Source of the DNA: Alnus glutinosa
Lineage: Eukaryota; Streptophyta; Magnoliopsida; Fagales; Betulaceae
NCBI RefSeq assembly: GCF_958979055.1
Contig: NC_084893.1
Location: 27,979,487 to 28,043,486, forward strand
Direction of reading: 5' to 3'
DNA length: 64,000 bases
Part shown: piece after piece, positions 24,239 through 34,899 of the stretch
How positions within the stretch are numbered: position 1 is the first letter of the stretch
Layout of the letters: every line of letters starts with the position of its first letter
Notes under the pieces: model-generated
Told to the model about the DNA's origin: nothing
What the model saw: only the letters and a program-made list of their open reading frames with translations
Database searches by the model: none
Translations under genes and position numbers: made by a program

Positions 24239-24963
24239 CACTAAAAAAAACAGTGATTTAGTGTCATTTAATTTAGCGTTGCTTGTACTAAATGGTGCTC
24301 AATAGCGCCACTGTTTTGTACTGTTCAAGCGGCGCTAAATTTAAATTTAGTGCTATTTGAATAGTTAGAGTGCTGCTGCTGTTACTATTCAAACGACGCT
24401 AATTTAAATTTTGCTCCATTTGCTTCCCAAACGACAGTAATTTTGGGGCTGAAAAAATTAGTTATATATTTTAGTTTAATGTGTTTGAGGGAGAGAGAGA
24501 AAGAGAGAGAGGAGAAGCTCCTGCGTGCAGGAGAAGTAGCGCAAGAACTTCTCCGGCCTGCAAAGAAACTAGTCCTACGCGCATAGGAGAAAGCTGGGTA
24601 GGATCTCCTGCAACGTTGCAAGAAGAGAGGAAGAAGAAGAAGGAGGAGGAGTAGGAGGATCCTATTTTGTTTTTTGTTTGTTTGTTTGTTTTTTTTATTC
24701 ACATTAGCATCGTTTAGGGGTTCAAACGATACTAAAATGTTACCATCGTTTGAAAAATGAAATGACACTAAATTGTTAGTGTCGTTTGAACAGTACTAAA
24801 CGACACTAACGTATGTATTAGTGTAGTTCGAGTTTAAGCATATTTAATTAGTGCTGTTTGAACAGTAAATTGAGCTAATCTAGAATCTCGACCCTATGTT
24901 TAGCGCCGTTTAGCAAATGACGCTATTCAAGCGGCGCTAAATGAATAGTGTTGTTTTTTCAAG
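24239..24963. mobile_element. CACTA-like or related repeat element with TTTAGCGCCGTTT motifs
   Basis: Begins CACTAAAAAAAACAGTG. The right boundary resembles a decayed inverse (TTGTTTTTTCAAGG). Both halves carry many copies of GCGGCGCTAAAT, CAAACGACACTAA and related words in both orientations, like subterminal repeats. The middle (24480-24660) is purine-rich with no credible frame. No target duplication was found, so the CACTA assignment is tentative. Confidence 0.45.
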
Positions 24964-25009
24964 GAACAATAAACCCTTTTTTTTTTTTTTTCCCTTTTTT
25001 TATTTTTTT

Positions 25010-26115
25010 TTGGCAGTGAATTCATCATATTCTTCTCCACCACCCAATATGCCTCCTCCATCACAACTTTTATTGCATCTCCTACTCCTCTCAGGCTCTC
25101 ATTAATATCAATTAATTCATCGCCATCAAATTAACAAGGGATAACTACCTCTTATGGCGTGCTCAGCTCATGCCTTCAAGATATATCAGCAGCTATTTGG
25201 CTATGTTGATGGCTAATTAAATTCCTTGTCCTCCTCAATTCATATATGCCTCCTCCAAGAACGTCAGTTCTTCCTCTTTGACACAAAATCCAACTTATCT
25301 TTCCCGCTATCATCAACATTCAAGACTAATTAATCCTTAGTGCTATGATATATATCATCCCTCTAGCTAGCTTTGAGAGTATTTTAGCTCATCATGTTGT
25401 GGGCTTAAATACATCGCATGAGGTATGGATCACACTGGAGAAAATGTTCACCAGTCAATTCAAAACACACATTTCGCAAACTCATTATCAACTGATCTCT
25501 ACCTTGAACAAGGGCTCTCCTATATCCTCGCAGGTTATAGTGTAGATGATTATGACCCGCTTGTAACCTCTCTCTTACCACTCGTATTAATTAATCCAAT
25601 TTCCATGAAAGATTTATATGGCCATCTTCTCACTCATGAGCAGCATATTGAACACAATAACGCTCTAGTGATCTCTCTATTTCCTCTGTCAACATTTCTT
25701 AGAGAAACAATTCATCTCATGGGATTACGTAATACGAAGCATTCTGCTCAATTTATGCAAGAGCCTCGTGATGTTCACTGGCCGGTCAACAGTTAAAAGT
25801 ATTTTAAGATACCTCAAAAACGCCAACTCTCATGGCCTATTGCTTCGAAGATGTTCCTCACCTCATATCTTTAATTTGCTTACTCATGGATTGATTCCTT
25901 GGGGCCACGCCGCACCAGCAGTAATCTGTATTTTCACCTATATTAGTGGTATTGCCCTAGACTCGTATGCCACCTTAAAATCTGCATTAAATCTGTTGAA
26001 GATTCTAATCTTGGTGGCCAAGTTTTTCCTAGTCGATCTATTTAAAGGCATTCCCATGCACGATTTTCTAAGGCACAAGAGACCAGAATATTTCAGTGTG
26101 TTAGGAGATGGTTAT
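25010..26115 (+). pseudogene. Ty1/copia retrotransposon remnant, internally deleted
   Basis: The 25345-25690 part encodes GAG pieces in shifting frames: ILAHHVVGLNTSHEVWITLE, KMFTSQFKTHISQTHYQL, then YILAGYSVDDYDPLVTSLLP and DLYGHLLTHEQHIEHNNA. These match the copia UBN2-type gag. From 25775 it jumps to the far end of pol: VKSILRYLKNANSHGLLLRR fits the copia RNase H domain. Protease, integrase and reverse transcriptase between them are missing, so one large deletion joined gag to RNase H. Stops are frequent. Confidence 0.8.
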
Positions 26116-26119
26116 TAGG

Positions 26120-27975
26120 TACGTGTACGTTCTAGCTAGAGTTCATTCTTCTCCTCGCTTTGAGTTAGTTTTGTTAAACCACACAACCATGTTTTTTCAT
26201 ATAAAACCTTCAAACCACCAGAGTTGCGGAATTGCAAGAGGAAGCTCGATGAAGAATTGCTTAGAAGTTGTGAAATTACTATAGTAGAAACAAACGGGTC
26301 GATCATTTGTTTAGTATATATACTATTTTATAATAGATGAGCTTCTTGAGTTTGGTTGCTACAGAGTAATTTTACTTTTAAAGAGTTCTTCAAAAAATTT
26401 CTAATTTGTCATCAAATACTTGAGTGATTAATTTATTGCTTTCATAATATCTGGTGATTGATTACGTGGTTATTAAGTTTTTAAATTCTGCATTATTTCG
26501 TAATTAAACACCTATTCAATCTCCATTCTAGATTTCGATTGGAGTCATTGGGCTATTTTTTCAATATCCGAGCCATTTCAAGTGTGTGATCTTATAATCT
26601 TCACATTGAAAGTTTTCTCAATTGGCTTAATTATTTTATTTTATTTTTTGAATAAAACTATAATTTATTAGAAAGATCAAAATTAAGTTCGCTTGATCCA
26701 AGGTTGAGCGAGGCTATTATTGCAATTCCTGCTTGAGCGACTATTGATCAAACCGTCGATCAAACACTCGGGAATTTTCCTCTACAATTAACGCCTCGTC
26801 CTCCCAATTGAGCTAACTCTCCCATAGAAAGTTCGCTCGAGCGACCTTCAAGTGATGGTCTAGTACGTAAACTCTCGGGTACTTGCTTAATTGCAATTAC
26901 CCCTCCTACTCCTAGCTAGAATATCCTTCCTCCGCTCAAATCGCTCCATGAAGTTGTACGCGCAATCCAATCTACATTCCTTGCCTATTCAGTACTACCT
27001 ACCGACACAGGTTATTAAGGAGAACAAAGAAGAATTTGATAAGTTGCCTTCGAAGCTTGGAGTACATTAACTCTCAGAAGAACAATAAAAAGAAGAGAAA
27101 AATAGAAAAAGAAAAGGGATTAATTAATTACTTCGAAAGGGTCAACCTCGATCTACAAATTGCTTATAGTAATTTACTGAAATTCTTTTATATTATTATT
27201 ATTTTTTTAATTAACAGCCTTACGGCACCTACATGTATAGTATAGAGAAAAATGATCCTAACTTAGTCAGAAGAAGATTTATTATTATTTCAAACAAAAA
27301 AAAGATTTATTATTGTAATAGCATTATTGTTATATGGGTTCTTCATTAACATAATATTGTGGAGGCAAGTTCAATTCTTTGTAAAAGAGGTAATACACTA
27401 TCAAAAATTGCGGTGCTTATGATCGAGTGTTTGAGGAAATTCCTCACAAGACTCAATTTTTCCTTTAGAAAAATAAGAAATTATGTGAATTTTTTTAATA
27501 ATTTTGGTTCAATTCTAATTATGGTATATGCGTTATTGCCAAACTAAGAAATTTGAATAATTATTCCATTTCACTCTTCCTCATTCTCAGTAATTAACTA
27601 TTCATTTTCCTGATATAATACTCATTCCACGTACCAAACGTGGCCTTAAAATATGAGCACTTCCAGATTTCTTGATAAAAAGAAGATACGTGATCCTATT
27701 GGAGAAAAATATATGAAGCGGTATTTGATACAACAGGTTTCAAGAAATACAAAGGTTGAGTTTAATAATATACTTGAAAGAAGATTATATGGTCTGGGCC
27801 TGTGCAAAGCGTCCCTCCGATCCATACGAGTCGAGTAAAAATTTGACTTTGCCGATGGGCGTGAATTCGGAGATGGTTCAAAATTTTTAGCTTTTAAAAA
27901 TTTAAAAAATATTAACATGATGAACCCCTACAGGTTCTGCATCTCTTTAGAAGGGGAAAGCCTTCTCCTTTCCTT
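26120..27975. other. Intergenic DNA, no gene recognised
   Basis: AT-rich with short open frames that show no family pattern. Around 26690-26880 there is a mixed-composition patch with repeated GCTCGAGCGA/GATCAAAC words. No terminal repeats could be paired. Confidence 0.4.
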
Positions 27976-29110
27976 TGTGAAAAAAAAAAAAAAAAGCTCT
28001 CAACTCTCTCGTCTCTCAAGTGGTGGCCGGCTGAAAAAAATTTCGGAATTCTCCTGTGTCTCTCGTCCTTCTCTGTCTCACTTTAATTTGTTTGTATTTT
28101 TTTTTTCCAGCATACGACAACTGGATCGTTACCACTCGGAGAAGCTCGTTTTGGTCGTCGGTGACAGAGAAATTTGCCGGTGATGATGAGGAAAAGAGGC
28201 CAGTGGTTTTTTTTCCGTCGCCGGGAAAGGAAAATCCATGGCAGTGATGAGCCGTGGTCGATGACGTGGTATTTTTGGTTTTTGTTGTTGATTTTTGGTG
28301 ATTGTTGGTATTTTTTGGTGTTTTGTTGGTGATTTTTTAGTGTTTTGTTGGTAATTTTATGGTAATGCAGTCGACGGAGGATTTTTGGAGGATTTTCTGG
28401 ATTGGATTTCATGAGGGAAGGAATGTGAAGATTTCGCCGGCCTTACAGAAGTTTCCGGTGAGGGAAAAAAAAAAAAAGAAGAAGAAGAAAATAAATTAAT
28501 TTATGTTCTTCCTTTTTTTTAAAAAAAAAATAAAAGTGGTGGTTAGCAACATGGGTTAGTAATTTGAATCTAATTTCCGGCGACCGGGTGATTTTCGGCG
28601 ACTGGGCGATTTTGGTGATTCTTGGATTTTGTTGGTGTTTTGTTGGTAATGCGGTTGACGGAGGATTTTTGGGGGATTTTTTTGTATTGGATTTCATGGG
28701 GAAGGAAGGGGAAGATTACGCCTGCCTTGAAGAAGTTTCTGGCAAGCGGGAAAAAAAAAAGTAGTTCTGGTGAAAGAAAATACCGGTGAAAAAAGAACAG
28801 AAAATTCTTCTGTTCTTTTTTTTTTTTTAAAAAAAATGAAGCAGTTAGCTACGTGTATTTAGTACACGCGAATGATTGTTTGCTGCGTGTACTTCAATAC
28901 ACGTGGCCAAGTGGACACGAGTATTGAAGTACACATGGCACAGTGGCCACGCGTATTATGGTACACGCGGCAAAATGTGCATTTAGTAACAATCGGATCT
29001 AACACGAGTCGCACACGTGACTATTTACACGTGGCAAACTTTTCGCCACGTGTACTGTGTTTGTACACGTGGCGAAATGCAAGTGACAAAATGCAATTTT
29101 TTTTGTAGTG
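27976..29110 (+). mobile_element. Non-autonomous CACTA fragment, right end preserved
   Basis: Ends with TTTTTTTTGTAGTG at 29110, the inverse of the CACTACAAAAA terminus. The last 250 bp hold GCCACGTGTAC, TACACGTGGC and related palindromic repeats. The body is homologous to the complete element 59400-61203 (shared GATTTTTGGTGATTGTTGG and GACGGAGGATTTTTGG blocks), with that segment doubled (28261-28560 and 28575-28860). No left terminus was found, so it is probably truncated. The open frames within are repeat by-products. Confidence 0.7.
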
Positions 29111-30291
29111 AAACTTCAGACTTGATGTGAATGCCACAAAGACCAAGCTCTTACCATTTGAGCCAACCACTTGGGGTTAATGATTGTAGTATATTGTTCA
29201 TCTTATATGATTGATGTCACATATTAAATAAGAGTTCTCATGCTAAAGTTGGTAAAATAGTAGTTTACCAAGTTTAGCATGAGAACCAGTACTCCCAAGG
29301 GCTAAAACCGTCACTTTTTTTTTTTTTTTGTTTTTGGCCTTTGGCCATGGGGGTGGTTGAGCCTCTCCTCTTTTGTTTTGTTTTGGTTTTGTTTTGTTTT
29401 GTTTTTTTTTTTTTTTTAATTTTTAAACTTTTTTATTTTTTATTTTCTGTTTTTTTATTTTTAGATTGTGCCACGTGTCAATACTTTAGAGTAGACACGT
29501 GACAATCCGTTAAATTTTGGATGAAAAAATAGACGGAGGTGCTAAATCAGTCTTTTCCCAAAATTCAAATACTATCTATAAAACAAATTGAAACTGAAGT
29601 ACCAAAAAATAAAATTTTTAAATAACAGGTACTAAAAATGTGTTTAACCCAAAAATAAAAAACATTTAACTTTTACTTTTATGTTACATTATAACACTTT
29701 TTCAAACCAGGAAAAAAAATATTTCTCAAAATACATTAACAAACATGCCCTTATTTTGCTTCCACCACGCACATAGATTTGCAATTAAATCTGTCGGTGC
29801 ATCATTCATGACAACGACAAATCATGAAGATAACATTTTTCTTTCTCCCTTCGCTTTTTTCTTATCAAAACAGAAACGTTAAAAACAGCACATGGCAGAA
29901 ACAAATCATGAACATTTAAAAACCATCTTTGATGAGGTAATGGCTGACGACAGTCTCACCCTAAACTGTTTAATTTGCGGCCACGTCTTTTCACATTTGT
30001 TTTGCATGAAATAGAAGGCCAATTACAGAACCGACAAGAGATATAATTTTCTCTCAAACTTTTTACATAATTAAAAACATAATTATTTTATGTGGCAGAA
30101 AATTATAGGCTCTATAAAAACAAAAAATTATAACTATCTTATAATTATCTGCCACATAAAATAATTGTATGAAAAATTAGTAGGGAATCATATCTATTAT
30201 CTTAACCAGCATATCCTTAATGGTCAATGAAGAATGATACATGGACATCCATGACATAACTATTGACCATTTTTTTTTAAAACAATAGTTA

Positions 30292-30333
<42 letters not shown>

Positions 30334-31260
30334 TTATGAGAAATGATCCTTACACTCATTTCTCACAATAATCCCACAACAAACTGACGTGGCTGGTAAT
30401 ATTTCATTATTTTTTTACAAAAAGAAAAGAAAACAAAACAAAAAAAATAATAAAATATTACCAACCACGTCAGCTTGTTGTGGGGCTGTTGTGAGAAATG
30501 AGTGTAAGAATCATTTCTCAATGGTTTTTGCCAAAGAGTGTAAGAGTTACCTAGGACAATATGTATCTTAGGTAAACTATTCAAAATAAAATTTGATTTT
30601 ATATGTAAAAACACTTACTAATTATCATGTGATTATATATATGTCATGTTCTCCATCAAGAGGTTGTTGGAATCCACGAGGTTGCAAGATAAACCCAACT
30701 GGGGATTGATTCGCCTACCTGATCTCTAGTTATACATATATAGGCGTTTTTGGCAAAGTTTGTTGAAATTCTTATTTTCTGTTTTCAAAGTAAAAATATT
30801 AACAAACAAGTCAAAATGCAGAATACTTTTCAAAACATAAAAACAGTTTTCACTTTTATTAGGCATCACAATATTTTTTTTCAAACAAAAAACACCCAAA
30901 ACACATTAACAAACATATTGATTCTCAATTATAGTTTATGACTAGCTAGCTTATAAATCCTTTCATAAAATGGAATCAAAGCTAAATAACATAATGTGAT
31001 AGATGGGTCCACATCATTTTGAATGCAACTATTTGCCACGTCCCACGATTGTGAGCATCATATATAGTGATCTATTTTTTTTTTGGTTAATATTGATTAT
31101 TCCTCTTTGCTAAAAGTAAAAATGCAATAAGAAAAGAAACTTATCAGGTCCCACTCTCACCTCCCAAGCATATGGCTTTTCACTCTTCGACTTTATTATT
31201 TACTTGACACACTATCCTATATATCATCAAAAGTTCAAAACTAAACAAAATTTTGATGTC
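29111..31260. other. Intergenic DNA upstream of G3
   Basis: Contains T runs, an inverted repeat around 30080-30172 (CATAATTATTTTATGTGGCAG and its inverse), a long (TA)n at 30297-30332 and a palindromic MITE at 30340-30520. The tract 30590-31000 is duplicated-unit sequence also seen near 9249 and 17150. No gene seen. Confidence 0.45.
30337..30518. mobile_element. Palindromic Mutator-like MITE, about 180 bp
   Basis: GAGAAATGATCCTTACACTC at the left is mirrored by GAGTGTAAGAATCATTTCTC at the right, with further pairing of ACGTGGCTGGTAATATTT and its inverse. Flanks TATGGTTAT and AATGGTTTT match at 7 of 9. The related uninserted sequence near 62786 (TTATGGTTTTTGCC) supports an insertion. Confidence 0.7.
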
Positions 31261-31316
31261 CCACCTCTATCCCTACTCCCTACCTCTCTCTTTCTCTATG
31301 ATCTCTCTCAAAAGTT

Positions 31317-31373
31317 CTATAAGTGGAGATCGAAAGCCACACACTACACCAATTACTCATCCTTCACTTAACT
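31317..31373 (+). promoter_or_regulatory. G3 core promoter
   Basis: CTATAAGTGGAG from 31318 acts as the TATA box. The downstream block is diverged (GAAAGCCACACACTACACCA), then ACTCATCCTTCACTT as in the other copies. Confidence 0.55.
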
Positions 31374-31438
31374 GGGCACAGAATCTTCTTAGAGTGTGTT
31401 TGTTTGTCTCCAATTAATTCTCTAAGTTGTTAACGAAA

Positions 31439-31894
31439 ATGGGTTACTCCAAGACTTTCCTTTTCCTTGGTCTTGTCTTCGCTGTTCTGCTTCTCATCTC
31501 CTCCGATGTCTCAGCTCATCATGAGCTTGATGAGGCCGCTCAAACCCGTGAATTTCTTTACTTTCTTGAGTTAAATTTATATAAGTGCCCTCTGAACATC
31601 ATTTTCACGTGTTTCATATGATTTATTTAAGCACTTATGTTTTAGAAATGCATTAATTTCAAGTATAAGTATAGTTTAATTACCTTAATTAGCCATGTAC
31701 GTTGTGATTTAACTTCTTCAACTCATTTTTTTATAGAGGAAAATGTCCAAACTGTCGCTGTGGAGGAGGCCAAGTATGGGCATGGACATGGTGGTCATGG
31801 TGGACATGGTGGACATGGTGGTCATGGTGGACATGGTGGTCATCGTCCCCCAGGACACGGTGGTGCTGGTGAAACAGAAACCAACCAAAATTAG
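31439..31894 (+). CDS. G3: secreted glycine/histidine-rich protein, single-module form
   Basis: Exon 1 is 31439-31547 and exon 2 is 31737-31894, 88 residues. The intron is only 189 bp because much of the intron present in G1 and G2 is missing. The leader is MGYSKTFLFLGLVFAVLLLI, then SSDVSA. The mature chain has HHELDEAAQT, ENVQTVAVEEAKYGHGH and a run of seven or so HGG/GHGG units, then RPPGHGGAGETETNQN. One module instead of two suggests either an ancestral short form or loss of a module. Same secretory and wall location inferred as for G1. Confidence 0.86.
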
Positions 31895-32399
31895 ACAATC
31901 CTTCGTCCTATGCTGTTTGTATGCATGGGTGTGTGTCTAAGTAATGTGTGGCTTATCTAAGCTTGTATGCCAATAAGGTCGCACTGCTTTTGTAGCTTAT
32001 AAACTCTCAACCAAAGTGGGTGTATAAGCTTTCTTTGTACTTTTGTCGTGTATATTTTCTGCTTTTTATGTATTACGTGCAATGTGCTTGAACGTGTGAA
32101 ATTCCTAATTCCCCGGGATATTGTCTTTATATAGGGTAGGTTTTGAGTCCTCTCCAGAAAAAATACTTGGAAAAAAATAAAAAATAAAAATACAAAAGTA
32201 TCCCTAAATTTGGAGACAAAGCAAAATTCTTGTGGTTGGACAAAAAAAAAAAAAAAATTATTCTGAAAATACTCTTCAAATATTATGTATGATCCTTTCT
32301 ATTTTTGTTCAGATATTTTAGTCAAGATATTCTAGTGCCATTAATTCAATATTTGACAACTTAGTTATTGATTCTCCTGCATCAGTCTCACCGGGTTGA

Positions 32400-34060
32400 A
32401 AAGAATACGCTCTTAAGTTCAAGTCTCTTTGTCAGCATCAACAAAACATAGAGTCAAGTGCTTTATAACGTTGAACACATCGGAGTTCTTCAAACGGCTT
32501 GGAAGACGTAGCCGGTATGCATTATCATTTATTTTCTGTAGAATCTCACAAGGTTCAATCTTTCTTTCCCGTAGCTAGTTATATTCATTGATAAGGAAAC
32601 GATCACGTGTGAGTACAATCCAAACCAAATCACCAACCTAAAAAGTTACCTTGTGTCCGTGTCTATCGGATTGTGCTTTGTACTTGGTGTTACTATATAT
32701 CTTCTATAGCTTTCTTGACTTGGTCATGAACTAATCCTCAAAGATAATTTACCATCTCATTAGCATATACACAATCTCAAAATGGCTCAGCTAAGTCGTC
32801 CTATTCTTGGACTGGTTGTACGCAAACGCTGCCTGTGATAAAGCCAGGTCCCACTGCTCAACTTATTTCCCATTGAGCTTCTCAAAAGATTTATCAAGCT
32901 CCGATTCACCACCTCAATCTGACTATCCGCTTGGGGGTGGTAAGCAGTACTGCTTAATTTAAGCTTGGTCTCCATTTTTTCCCATAGACTCTTTCAAAAA
33001 TTGCTCATAAATTTTGTATCTTGGTTTGATGTAATAGATCTTGAAACCTTGTGCATGCGGACAATCTCCCAAAGATATAAGTGAGTAATCCAGGTAATAT
33101 CCATTGTCTTCCAACAAATTATAAAATGGGTCATATTGAAAAATAAATCCACCACTACGAGGATAAAATCCATGCTCATTTGAGTGCGAGCTAACCCCAA
33201 TTCAAAATCTATGCTGACGTCGAGCCATGGGCCATCTGTTCTCTCAATGAACTATCCGGAATATATAGCGGTAAACCACGAAACAAATAATCATTAAGAA
33301 TATCATAATCATTGTGCTCAGCAGCAGACACCTTAGCAAATATCTTCTCAAATGAAGGATCCTCCACAACTCTTGAAAGGTGTCAAAACCCACAACTTTG
33401 GTATGCATAGTCATAAGAAGTGCAACCTGCCTACTAAGGGTATCAACAACTTGATTCAAGCTTCTTGATTGGTGCATTAAGAAAAAAAGTGAACTCCTAA
33501 AAGTAGGCAATCCACTTAGAATGTTTGGAATTGAGCTTCTATTGGTTGTTGATGTACTTGAGGGTCTCATAATCAATGATAAGGATGAACTCCTTCTGCA
33601 CTAGGTAATGACACTAATGCTTCAAAGAATGTACAATGGCGTAAACCTCAAGTCATAGGTGAAATATTTATTCATGGACCCTGACAGCTTTTCTGATAAA
33701 AGGCGATTAGATGCCCCTCTTGGCTCAAAACACTACCAATGTCAACGTAAGATACATTACAGTTGATCATTTCTTGAACAATATTCTTCTCACTTGGCTC
33801 TTTTCCTTTCTTGAATAAAACAAATAAATTTTGACACCGGATTTGCTAACATTAAAAAAATTAACAAACTTCAAAAATATTTTCAAATTTGGAATGGAAG
33901 AGCAAGAGCATGTGTTTATGTCATTTGCTACTACACCAATTGAAAGCATCCATCGGCTTCTTTAGTCCACTAGAAAGCTCGGTTCTTTAAGCACTTTGTG
34001 ATCGGTGCAATCATTGTAATGAAAATTCAAATGAACCGTCGGTAGCTGATGTGGATCCAA
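32400..34060 (-). pseudogene. Ty3/gypsy pol remnant (RNase H, integrase, C-terminal part)
   Basis: Read on the minus strand from right to left. About 33580-33240 has RSLNQVVDTLSRQVALLMTM, the end of the RNase H domain (KLNQVADALSRR). About 33200-32995 has FILVVVDLFFNMTHFI and VSRSITSNQDTKFMSNF, the integrase core. About 32975-32787 has SSTAYHPQADSQIEVVNRSL, the integrase HPQTDGQTEVVNR block. About 32700-32500 fits the post-integrase segment (YKAQSDRHGHKV, GDLVWIVLTRDRF). Frameshifts and stops break every part. The right half (33545-34060) also exists as a duplicate at 54385-54810. Confidence 0.85.
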
Positions 34061-34168
34061 TTAATCACATGCTAACACATGTCAGGAAGTTGTAATAAAG
34101 TTGTTATACTCATTGGATAATTGTTATAAAAGGGAGTAGGTGATTTATAAATTCTAACACTACAAAAA

Positions 34169-34536
34169 TGTATGCACTTTGACACGTGCATTTTGACACG
34201 TGTACAGTGCTGTACACGTGTCAAACATTTAGACACGTGCACTTTGACACGCGTAAGACGCGTGTCAAATGTGCACGACATTAAGTGTACAAGTTGACAC
34301 GTGTATTGAGATACACGTGTCAAATTTGACACGTGTATCTCAATACACGTGTCAAAGTGTTTTGACACGTGTATTAAGATACACGTGTCAAACCGTTTGA
34401 CACGAGTATTTTAAATACTCGTGTCAAAACACTTTGACACGTGTATTGAGATACACGTGTCAAATTTGACACGTGTATCTCAATACACGTGTCAACTTGT
34501 TTTGACACGTGTATTTAGATACACGTGTCAAATTGG
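34169..34536. repeat. Left subterminal repeats of the CACTA element
   Basis: About seven back-to-back hairpin pairs of the form TTTGACACGTGTAT...ATACACGTGTCAAA, plus a TTTGACACGAGTATT variant pair. In En/Spm such subterminal repeats are bound by the TNPA protein. Every full unit centres on CACGTG. Confidence 0.85.
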
Positions 34537-34899
34537 TTATATTTTTTTTAAAAAAATTCAAATCGAATTTTTCATTTAAATAAAATTTTAATTTAATTAT
34601 TTAATTGTATTTTTAAATTAAATTAAAAATACGATTAATTAATTAAATTAAAAATTTAATTAAATAAAAAACCCAATTTGGATTTTTTTTCTTCAATTTA
34701 GTTTTGGTATTGGTTATTTAAAATTATTTGGTATAATAATTTTAATAGTTATTTCAAATTTTATTATTTCCGACCACAAATAACAAAATATTGATTTTAC
34801 AGAAAAACTACACAAAATAATATTACACAAATCATAAGTTAATAACGTATTCGTTAACTAAGCAAATATTTACACATAAAAATTAATTACACAAAATAT

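Noticed and set aside
24239-24963. Firm assignment as a CACTA element
   Set aside because: The left end begins CACTA, but the right end does not give a clear inverse and no 3-bp duplication was found, so it is listed only as tentative.
28083-28697. Frames within the CACTA fragment at 27976-29110
   Set aside because: Low-complexity Lys/Asn/Phe frames from GTTGTTGGT and A/T-run DNA, and the same segment is duplicated internally; no protein family pattern.
34169-34536. CRISPR-like repeat array
   Set aside because: Repeats are hairpin pairs without unique spacers, are in a plant genome, and sit exactly at a CACTA terminus, where subterminal repeats are expected.
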